Origin: a candidate division CSSED10-310 bacterium
GTDB lineage: Bacteria; CSSED10-310; JAFGDC01
DNA: 5,798 nt
Assembly: GCA_016932295.1 (NCBI GenBank)
Contig: JAFGDC010000261.1
Span: 1-5,798, forward strand
Reading direction: 5' to 3'
In this document: positions 1 through 5,798 of the stretch, in pieces
Numbering within the stretch: the first letter of the stretch is position 1
Layout: each line of letters opens with the position of its first letter
The notes under the pieces: generated by a model
Seen by the model: only the letters and a program-made list of their open reading frames with translations
Databases searched by the model: none
What the model was told of the DNA's origin: nothing
Translations under genes and position numbers: made by a program

Positions 1-1740
1 AACCTGCTGATCTTCGCCGCCGGCATTGCCACCGGACGACCGGTGATCGGCAGCGGCCGGAACAGCGCCGGTGCCATTTCTCCGCTGACCGGCGGATTCG
101 GCGATGCGGAAGCCGGGGGGTACTGGGGCACCGAACTGGAAGCCGCCGGTTATGACGTGATCGTCATCGCGGGGCAGGCCGCCGAGCCGGTGTATATCTT
201 CATACATGACCGCGAAGTATCGATTCGATCCGCCGCCAGGTGCTGGGGAATCCCCACGGTACAGGCGCAGGAGTTGTTACGCGAGGAATCCGGCTGCCGG
301 GAGGCGCGCGTGGCGCAAATCGGGCCAGGGGGCGAGAACCTCGTCAGGTATGCATGTATCGTGAACGATCTGCATCATTTCTACGGCCGCTGCGGACTGG
401 GTGCGGTCATGGGCGCGAAGCGACTCAAGGCGGTGGTGGTACGGGGTAGCGGCTCACCCGCGGTGCATGACACCGCGGCCCTCGAGAAATGCTGGCGCCA
501 AGTGCTTAGGCGCGAACGCAAAGGCTTCAAAAGCTTCGGCAGATTGGGCACGACCTCGGCCCTGGAATATTTCAATGAAATGGGCGCATTGCCGACGAGG
601 AATTTCCAGAAAGGCACTTTCGAAGGCGCTGCCGCCATCTCCGGACGCAGGATATCGCACACCATCCTCCAGGCCCGCGGCACATGTGCCAGCGGCATCG
701 GTCGGGTCTGCCCCATCGCCTGCAAGCGAGTGGTGGGGATCGCCGACGGACCCTTTCCTGTGGACCCGCGGTATGGCGGACCTGAATATGAAACCCTCGC
801 CGCCCTGGGATCACTCTGCGGTGTGCGCGAGCTTGCCATGGTCGCCAAGGCCAATGAGTTATGCGCGGGATACGGCATCGATACCATATCGACGGGCGCC
901 GCCGTCGCCTTCGCCATGGAATGTTTCGAACAAGGACTGCTGACGACCCGCCACACCGGCGGAATGACACTCTCCTTCGGCGACGGCGCCGCTATGATCG
1001 AAATGATTCATCGCATCGCCCGCCGGGAGGGTATCGGCGATTTACTGGCGGAAGGCACGAAACGTGCGAGTGAACAAATTCCGGGATCGGCGGGCGTGGC
1101 GATGGAAGTCAAAGGACAGGAAATCCCCATGGTGGAACCACGCTTCAGACAGGGTCTGGGACTGGGATACATGGTTTCACCCACCGGCGCGGATCACAAT
1201 CACAACATTCACGATTCCAACTATACGGAAGACGGCGACAAGTTATGGGAAGCCAGATCGATGGGCATTGCGGCTCCCCTCGCCGAAAACGATCTCGGTC
1301 ATGAAAAGGTCAGACTGTTTGTCTACCTGACACCCTGGCGGTATCTCCTCAATTGTATCGGACTATGTAAATTCATACCCTACCGGTATGAAGAACTACC
1401 ACCCATTATAAATGCCATAACCGGCTGGGAAACCACTCTTTTCGAACTCATCAAGGTGGGTGAGCGCGCCATCAATCTGTGCCGCCTGGTGAACATCCGG
1501 CGGGGCTTCACGCCGGCCGACGACCGGCTGCCGGCACGCTTCTTCCATGACTCTGGCGACGGCGCGCTGCGCGGCATAGATGAACAGGCTATGCAGCAGG
1601 CCAAACACGCCTACTACCTCATGATGGGCTGGTCACCCGAAACCGGCGCCCCGCTGCCCGGCACCCTGTTGGAACTGGGACTGGACTGGGCGGTCTCCTG
1701 CCTCGAGCCCGAAACGGACGGAGAGACGTTATGCCGCTGA
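1..1740 (+). CDS. Aldehyde:ferredoxin oxidoreductase family protein (tungsten/molybdopterin), 5'-truncated by window edge
   Basis: The reading frame is open from base 1 to the TGA at 1738-1740 (579 residues seen). Family members are usually about 600-650 residues and oxidise aldehydes to acids with ferredoxin, using a tungsten (sometimes molybdenum) bis-pterin and one 4Fe-4S cluster, usually in the cytoplasm. The N-terminal AOR domain is clear: SPLTGG at residues 27-32, GGYWG, AGYD, then GPGGENLVRYA and GLGAVMGAKRLKAVVV. Aligned by eye to my recollection of the Pyrococcus furiosus AOR, residue 1 matches about residue 57, so some 56 residues lie upstream; Arg20 matches the pterin-contacting Arg76. 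The C-terminal domain shows GPEYET (about 260-265), GIDTISTG (about 292-299), TGADHNHNIHD and GLCKF (454-458). Candidate cluster ligands are Cys229, Cys237, Cys241 and Cys456, with unusual spacing in the first pair. An internal GTG at 43 is not the start, because homology continues upstream of it. The gene overlaps the next by 10 bases. Family assignment is firm; the substrate is unknown. Confidence 0.95.
   Translation, partial: NLLIFAAGIATGRPVIGSGRNSAGAISPLTGGFGDAEAGGYWGTELEAAGYDVIVIAGQAAEPVYIFIHDREVSIRSAARCWGIPTVQAQELLREESGCREARVAQIGPGGENLVRYACIVNDLHHFYGRCGLGAVMGAKRLKAVVVRGSGSPAVHDTAALEKCWRQVLRRERKGFKSFGRLGTTSALEYFNEMGALPTRNFQKGTFEGAAAISGRRISHTILQARGTCASGIGRVCPIACKRVVGIADGPFPVDPRYGGPEYETLAALGSLCGVRELAMVAKANELCAGYGIDTISTGAAVAFAMECFEQGLLTTRHTGGMTLSFGDGAAMIEMIHRIARREGIGDLLAEGTKRASEQIPGSAGVAMEVKGQEIPMVEPRFRQGLGLGYMVSPTGADHNHNIHDSNYTEDGDKLWEARSMGIAAPLAENDLGHEKVRLFVYLTPWRYLLNCIGLCKFIPYRYEELPPIINAITGWETTLFELIKVGERAINLCRLVNIRRGFTPADDRLPARFFHDSGDGALRGIDEQAMQQAKHAYYLMMGWSPETGAPLPGTLLELGLDWAVSCLEPETDGETLCR
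1720..1725 (+). promoter_or_regulatory. Ribosome binding site for the radical SAM gene
   Basis: GGAGAG lies 5 bases before the ATG at 1731, inside the last codons of the AOR gene. It supports 1731 as the start and implies coupled translation across the 10-base overlap. Confidence 0.7.
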
Positions 1741-3881
1741 CCGGGTGGTTGATAGAGATATTCCCCACCCGTGACGATGATGAGGTATTCCTCTACGAAA
1801 GCGGTTATAACAACTCGATTCTGTACCACCTCTTCAGATCCGTGGTGGATCACGATTCCGATCTCGCCGGGGTCGCGGCAATCGCGTATTACCCGATGTA
1901 CACATCGAAATTGACGGATCTGATATGCACCGATGGTAATTATCCGTATCTCGAACACCTGCTGTTCTTTTCCCATCGGAAACCGGACTTCCTGTTGTTC
2001 CCCTGTTATATCTGGTCGATCCGGCATGTCATCGACCTGGCGCGGTACCTGAAAGCCATCCTTCCGGATACCCTGATGATATGCGGCGGCCCCTCGGTCT
2101 CCTCCGTCGAGCGGGCGGAGCGGTTCCTCACGGACCATGAATGGTTCGATATCGTCATCCGCGGATATGGTGAACTGCCCCTGCGCGAGGTCCTGCGATG
2201 GCGCCTTGGCCTGCGGGACCTCCGTTCCATACCGCAGGTCTCCAGTCGCCGTGAGTGCCACGTGGAACATAACGATGAATGCTTCCCGATAACCGCACTG
2301 GATGATCTGCCATCCATCATCCTTGAAGGATATTACGCACCGCGCTCGGAATTCGCCGCCATGCACCTGCAGAACAGCCGCGGCTGCCGTATGAAATGCC
2401 GTTTCTGCTATTTCGGAGGAGCATCCCGAGAAGCCGGACGGCTGATCCTGCGCTCCGTGGAACAGGCCCTGGAGGAAGTGCGGTATATCCTCGTCAATTA
2501 CCCGCGGACATGGGAAATCGTTTACTGGGACAACTACCTGTTCGGAGGAGACACGAGGCTCATCGAGCGATTCCTCGAGGGGGTCATCACAATCAGGAAG
2601 GAACTGGATCTTTATCGTATCCCCATGTACGGCTACCTGGATTATCGAACCACCACTGCCGCCACCCTGCGCCTCTGCGCCCGGGCGCTGTTCATGCAGG
2701 TCAACGTCGGCCTGCAGTCGTACGACCCGGCATCCTGGACCGACATGGGTCGCCCGAAACGTCTGCGCCACGCCACCGTGGAATTTGTCAGACTGCTGAA
2801 AGCACACGACATGCCAACCATGGTGGATACCATTATAGGATTGCCGTCCGAATCGAAACGGGACTTTCTTGACAGCCTGCAGGGTATTATTCGCGACCTG
2901 GAGCCGGACGTGATCAACACCAATATATTCCGGCTGCTGCCGGATACGAATTATGCCCTTGAACGGGAACGGTACGGGATCGAGGAGGTGAACGGCAACG
3001 TGATGGGGACGGCCCGTATGGAGTTCACCGATATCATGGCGGCCCAGAAAATCATGTGGGGGCTCCGCATCGGTTACGAACCACACAGGAACTCATTCCT
3101 TATACTGTGTAAAGTGCTGGGTATCTCGATCATCGAGGTGTTTGAAATCATCAGCGACTGGCTGTGCGACACCACCGGCTTGCATGGCGGCCTCGTGCCG
3201 GAGGATTTCACCAACGCGGAAGGCGCTTTGAGCCGTTTCACCAAACAGTACTCAACCTTCCTGGAATACTGCACCGAGCGATTCGGCCTGCCAGGCACAG
3301 TCACCCGCACGCTCAGGGAAATCGCCCGTTTCGATCTGCTCTCGCTGAAATGCCGTTTCCCCGCGCCGCCACCTTTCGACAGCGCACTGGTGGAGTATGG
3401 TCTGTTCGAGAGTCTGTCCGCCAGGCACAACGGGAGCGGTGTGTCCAGACAGGCGGCGGACGACCCGCTACAGGTCTCCGATCAGTTCCGGTTGTTTGAA
3501 TCCGGCCTGCCCGTGGATGAGTTGATCGCCGCCTGCCGGGCCCTGGACGATCCCGCGGAGATACGGACGATCCTGGCGGCACCGCCGGCGGACGAGACTC
3601 GTTTTCTCTTCCACGGTTTCACCGCCACGAGGTTGAACGACCGGCAGTGGCGGTTCCTGGAGGAGCTGAAGGACCGCGATGACTGGTCAGTCGCCGCCGC
3701 GCAGGAAGCCTGGGGCAACGGGGAAGCTGACTTCAAGACCTTCATGAGCTGCCTTGAACAGGCCGGCATCGTGAGGATCGGCGTGCGGGAACGCGGCTGG
3801 AAGGCCACGGGCGACACGGTTCCCCCTTGCGATCGGGACGCACTCCGCGGGTGGAGCGGGAAAGGGAGGAGAAAGGGATGA
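1731..3881 (+). CDS. B12-binding-domain radical SAM protein with C-terminal extension
   Basis: This is a complete gene of 716 residues. Residues about 10-190 look like the cobalamin-binding Rossmann-type domain of this superfamily: a hydrophobic strand, then FPCYIWSIRHVIDLARYLK, the strand-turn MICGGPSVSS (Gly-Gly-Pro at 119-121) and DIVIRGYGE. The DxHxxG cobalamin-ligand motif is not present. The radical SAM core follows, with the cluster motif CRMKCRFC (Cys219, Cys223, Cys226; CX3CX2C), the strand motif NVGLQS (about 325-330) and DTIIGLPSE with Gly370-Leu-Pro372. Such enzymes cleave S-adenosylmethionine reductively and often methylate or rearrange unactivated carbons; the substrate here cannot be read. 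The SCYIW-like B12 region resembles radical SAM proteins carrying a DUF4080 tail, but I cannot confirm that tail. The last 130 or so residues form an extra region with a possible small winged-helix or PqqD-like fold. The start is set by GGAGAG 5 bases upstream. The stop overlaps the next ATG as ATGA. Confidence 0.93.
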   Translation: MPLTGWLIEIFPTRDDDEVFLYESGYNNSILYHLFRSVVDHDSDLAGVAAIAYYPMYTSKLTDLICTDGNYPYLEHLLFFSHRKPDFLLFPCYIWSIRHVIDLARYLKAILPDTLMICGGPSVSSVERAERFLTDHEWFDIVIRGYGELPLREVLRWRLGLRDLRSIPQVSSRRECHVEHNDECFPITALDDLPSIILEGYYAPRSEFAAMHLQNSRGCRMKCRFCYFGGASREAGRLILRSVEQALEEVRYILVNYPRTWEIVYWDNYLFGGDTRLIERFLEGVITIRKELDLYRIPMYGYLDYRTTTAATLRLCARALFMQVNVGLQSYDPASWTDMGRPKRLRHATVEFVRLLKAHDMPTMVDTIIGLPSESKRDFLDSLQGIIRDLEPDVINTNIFRLLPDTNYALERERYGIEEVNGNVMGTARMEFTDIMAAQKIMWGLRIGYEPHRNSFLILCKVLGISIIEVFEIISDWLCDTTGLHGGLVPEDFTNAEGALSRFTKQYSTFLEYCTERFGLPGTVTRTLREIARFDLLSLKCRFPAPPPFDSALVEYGLFESLSARHNGSGVSRQAADDPLQVSDQFRLFESGLPVDELIAACRALDDPAEIRTILAAPPADETRFLFHGFTATRLNDRQWRFLEELKDRDDWSVAAAQEAWGNGEADFKTFMSCLEQAGIVRIGVRERGWKATGDTVPPCDRDALRGWSGKGRRKG
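3588..3800 (+). other. Possible winged-helix or PqqD-like domain at the C-terminus of the radical SAM protein
   Basis: Residues about 620-690 show a hydrophobic strand (RFLFHGF), then TATRLNDRQWRFLEEL with Leu635-Asn636, a spacer, and FKTFMSCLEQAGIVRIGV. The pattern of 'LN..' plus helix, a middle helix, then 'fL..L..aGiv' recalls both winged-helix domains and the PqqD-like recognition element found on peptide-modifying enzymes. The pattern is short and generic, so the fold is inferred and the function open. Confidence 0.35.
3864..3871 (+). promoter_or_regulatory. Strong ribosome binding site for the 98-residue gene
   Basis: GGGAGGAG sits 6 bases before the ATG at 3878. It is close to the ideal Shine-Dalgarno sequence and is the strongest in the window. 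It fixes the start at 3878 rather than at an in-frame TTG at 3827. Confidence 0.8.
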
Positions 3882-4174
3882 CCGAAGTGGTTCTCATGAC
3901 CCCGCCGTTCTTCGATGGCACCGCTTACGGCAGGCTCCCGGTGAGCGCTGCTGAAGCGCCGGCGCTGTGCATCGCGTACCTCTGCGCCACCCTGCGCGAA
4001 GCCGGCATCACGGCCCCCACCGGCAGCGGCCTGGAAGGGTTGACCCTGTGGCGTGGTGTCATGGCTTCGTCATTCTGGCATGGACCGGCGCCGGCGCCAT
4101 GGTACACCGGCGAGCATGATGCCGGGGGGCTGAAGCGACGCTATCGCACACTGATGGAGCTGGTTCCCGTATGA
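3878..4174 (+). CDS. Short protein resembling the N-terminus of a B12-binding radical SAM enzyme; possible internally deleted remnant
   Basis: The frame encodes 98 residues. The start MTEVVLMTPPFF, followed by AEAPALCIAYLCATLREAGI (about residues 25-44), matches how B12-binding radical SAM proteins usually begin: a strand ending in NPP or TPP, then a 'P.LGIAYLAA.LREAG' helix. After that the resemblance stops. Residues 45-98 hold no further Rossmann strands, no CX3CX2C motif and no other domain I recognise; they are rich in Gly, Pro and Trp, with a basic patch GLKRRYR near the end. Two readings fit. One is an enzyme of several hundred residues that lost its middle by an in-frame deletion, leaving head and tail. 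The other is a real small protein. The intact frame, strong ribosome binding site and ATGA junctions on both sides argue that it is translated. It lies between a complete B12 radical SAM gene and a GH65 gene, so an accessory role is possible but unproven. Confidence 0.65.
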   Translation: MTEVVLMTPPFFDGTAYGRLPVSAAEAPALCIAYLCATLREAGITAPTGSGLEGLTLWRGVMASSFWHGPAPAPWYTGEHDAGGLKRRYRTLMELVPV

Positions 4175-4175
4175 C

Positions 4176-4180
4176 AGGAG
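4176..4180 (+). promoter_or_regulatory. Ribosome binding site deciding the GH65 start
   Basis: AGGAG lies 8 bases before the ATG at 4189. An earlier in-frame ATG at 4171 overlaps the preceding stop as ATGA but has only TGGAG 11 bases upstream, so 4189 is preferred. If 4171 is used, six residues (MTGEER) are added. Confidence 0.6.
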
Positions 4181-4188
4181 AAGAGCGG

Positions 4189-5798
4189 ATGGAACTACCG
4201 GACCCGACGTCGCTGCTGAGTTCTCCGGACTGGCAGGTGCAGCGGAGCACGTACCGGGCGGCCGAGGATGCCTATTACGAGAAGCTGTTCACGCTGGCCA
4301 ACGGCTACGCCGGCCTGAGCGCCACGGTTAACTTCGACAATCCGCTCACCCATCCCGGATTTTACCTGGCGACGGTATATGAGCGGGGCCTGGCGGTTCG
4401 AAACTCCATCTCCAATTTACCCAATTTCCTGGATGTTGCCCTTCTGGCAGACGGTGAACGGCTGCAATTGCGCGACGATTCCGAAGGATCGTTCATACAG
4501 ACATTGGACATGAAACACGGGTTGTGTCATGTCGCCTGCACATTCGTTACGGCGAAGGGAAACACCGTCAGCCTGGCGTTCGTAATCATACTGCACGCCA
4601 GCCGTAAAAACCTGGCCATGATCCTGGGGAGAGTGCGGACAACGGTCCCCGGTGGACGGATCATCCTTGAACTGGGTACGCACTTCGGCGTTTACAATCG
4701 GTATTTATGGGCGCTGTCGCCGGCGCTGCGCATACAGCATTGGCGGCCGCCGGAACTGGCCTGGGACGGGACGAGGCTGGCACTCACCTTTCCCTGTCAC
4801 AGTTCGGGAAGCCGGTTCGCCTGCGACAGTGCCGTGCTGACCGGAAGCCGGCGGCGGCATGTCAGGATGGAACGTGAACGGGTGGTGGAATCAATACAAC
4901 TGGCGGCCGACGAAGGGGACAGCAGCTTCTGCAGGATAGTTGGATTCTGTCCGTCCAGTGAAGATCCGGATCCGGAGGGAAACGCACGGCAGGCGGTGAC
5001 GACCGCCTTGGAGACCGGCTGCCACCGGCTGATCGAGGAGCATCTCCGTTGGTGGCGGAAGCGTTGGCGCTCAGCGGATATTGAAATCAGGGGAGATGCG
5101 CGCGCCAATGAAGGCGCCCGATTCGCCGTGTTTCATCTCTTACAGTCGTACCGGGAAGATGCTTCATGGAGCGTTCCGGCGCGGGGATTCAGTTCGGACT
5201 ATCACTCCGGCCATCATTTCTTCAACACCGAGTTATTCATCATCTTCTTTTTCCTCTATACGGACCCGCGACTGGCAAGGAACCTCCTCCAATTCAGGCA
5301 TCGAACGCTGGCGGCCGCGCGCCGCCATGCCGCCGCCACCGGATATGCGGGAGCGCGGTTCCCGGAGGAGGCCGATCACGAGGGGAATCCCGATTCACCC
5401 TTCAAGATCATCGATCATGCCACCGGCCGGGAACTGGAGGAATGGAGTGGCAAGGAAGTGTACCATATCTCCGCCGGCGTCGCGTTCGCGATCGAGTCAT
5501 ACATAAGGATGTCGGGCGATCATGAATGGATGCTCGATGCCGGCCTGGAGATGCTGATCGAGACAGCTCGCTTCAATGCTTCGCTGGCTGCCTGGGACCA
5601 CGCCAAGGGTACATTTGTCATCAGACAGGTCATGGGACCAGATGAATATCATTATCACATCGATAATAATTACTACACCAACTACCTGGCGGCATGGACA
5701 CTGCGCCTGTGCCTGCGCCACCTGGAGGGGTACCGGCGCTCAAACCGGGAGCGGGTCCGCCGCATCGAAGCCGACGCAGGTCTGACGGACAACGAGCA
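4189..5798 (+). CDS. Divergent glycoside hydrolase family 65 protein (disaccharide phosphorylase type), 3'-truncated by window edge
   Basis: The frame stays open to the window end, giving 536 residues; the family is usually about 750-800, so roughly a third is missing. GH65 enzymes mostly phosphorolyse alpha-glucosides such as maltose, trehalose or kojibiose, with inversion, to beta-glucose 1-phosphate; a few are hydrolases. The N-terminal beta-sandwich domain shows EKLFTLANGYAG (31-42), SISNLPNFLDV, and LDMKHG. The (alpha/alpha)6 catalytic domain starts near residue 300 with ARFAVFHLLQSY, PARGF, GHHFFNTELF (341-350) and later IETARF. The catalytic-acid motif VMGPDEYH is intact, with Glu486 close to Glu487 of Lactobacillus brevis maltose phosphorylase, followed by IDNNYYTNYL. 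The phosphate-binding loops lie beyond the window, so phosphorylase versus hydrolase cannot be settled. Several normally conserved pocket residues differ (FWDTE is FFNTE, FPWE is FPEE, ADIA is AGVA, RFW is RFN), so the substrate may be unusual. It is the last gene seen in a coupled operon. Confidence 0.92.
   Translation, partial: MELPDPTSLLSSPDWQVQRSTYRAAEDAYYEKLFTLANGYAGLSATVNFDNPLTHPGFYLATVYERGLAVRNSISNLPNFLDVALLADGERLQLRDDSEGSFIQTLDMKHGLCHVACTFVTAKGNTVSLAFVIILHASRKNLAMILGRVRTTVPGGRIILELGTHFGVYNRYLWALSPALRIQHWRPPELAWDGTRLALTFPCHSSGSRFACDSAVLTGSRRRHVRMERERVVESIQLAADEGDSSFCRIVGFCPSSEDPDPEGNARQAVTTALETGCHRLIEEHLRWWRKRWRSADIEIRGDARANEGARFAVFHLLQSYREDASWSVPARGFSSDYHSGHHFFNTELFIIFFFLYTDPRLARNLLQFRHRTLAAARRHAAATGYAGARFPEEADHEGNPDSPFKIIDHATGRELEEWSGKEVYHISAGVAFAIESYIRMSGDHEWMLDAGLEMLIETARFNASLAAWDHAKGTFVIRQVMGPDEYHYHIDNNYYTNYLAAWTLRLCLRHLEGYRRSNRERVRRIEADAGLTDNE

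Noticed and set aside
381..956. A 191-residue minus-strand frame and a 180-residue plus-strand frame (401-943) inside the AOR gene
   Set aside because: Both lie wholly within a region with strong AOR homology in another frame, and their translations are low-complexity Arg/Pro/Ser-rich.
1614..3086. A 490-residue open frame on the minus strand opposite the radical SAM gene
   Set aside because: It mirrors the codon structure of a clear + strand gene, matches no domain I recognise, and crosses the AOR/radical SAM boundary. It is an antisense shadow of GC-rich coding sequence.
3827..3880. TTG at 3827 as the start of the short third gene
   Set aside because: It would add a charged, Arg-rich stretch read from the ribosome binding site region. 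The ATG at 3878 has GGGAGGAG at ideal spacing and begins the recognisable MTEVVLMTPPFF strand.
4087..4098. Perfect 12-base palindrome GGCGCCGGCGCC
   Set aside because: It encodes part of the Gly-Pro-Ala-Pro-Ala-Pro run in the short gene, lies inside coding sequence and has no following T-run, so it is not a convincing terminator or operator.
5081..5506. A 141-residue plus-strand frame rich in Ser, Arg and Pro
   Set aside because: The same bases encode the conserved GH65 catalytic domain in another frame, so this is an out-of-frame shadow.

Overview
The window is a fully coding, single-strand stretch of four tightly packed genes, all on the + strand. It is cut at both ends: the first gene lacks its start and the last lacks its end. 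Adjacent genes overlap by 10 and 4 bases, or are separated by 14 bases (4 bases of overlap if the earlier start of the last gene is used). Each internal gene has a purine-rich ribosome binding site. I see no promoter, terminator, RNA gene, mobile element, repeat array or intergenic gap, so the window looks like the middle of one operon.

Layout: (1) bases 1-1740, a tungsten/molybdenum-pterin aldehyde:ferredoxin oxidoreductase (AOR) family protein missing about 56 N-terminal residues. (2) 1731-3881, a 716-residue B12-binding-domain radical SAM protein with a C-terminal extension that may contain a winged-helix or PqqD-like fold. (3) 3878-4174, a 98-residue protein whose first 40 or so residues resemble the start of a second B12-binding radical SAM protein, but which has no iron-sulfur motif. 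(4) 4189 to the window end, a divergent glycoside hydrolase family 65 (GH65) protein of the disaccharide phosphorylase type. It keeps the catalytic acid but has several changed residues around the donor-sugar pocket.

Organism: genes 1 and 2 are predicted to use oxygen-sensitive iron-sulfur cofactors, and gene 1 a tungsto- or molybdopterin. This suggests an anaerobic or microaerobic prokaryote with GC-rich coding sequence and Shine-Dalgarno-led translation. Nothing in the sequence fixes the phylum.

The combination is unusual. An AOR, a cobalamin-type radical SAM enzyme and a GH65 enzyme do not form any pathway I know. The tight coupling argues that they act together, perhaps in making or modifying a sugar-containing small molecule or peptide, or in an anaerobic sugar/aldehyde route. 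That is inference. The most testable oddities are the widened cysteine spacing in the AOR cluster motif, the truncated-looking third gene, and the altered GH65 active-site motifs.
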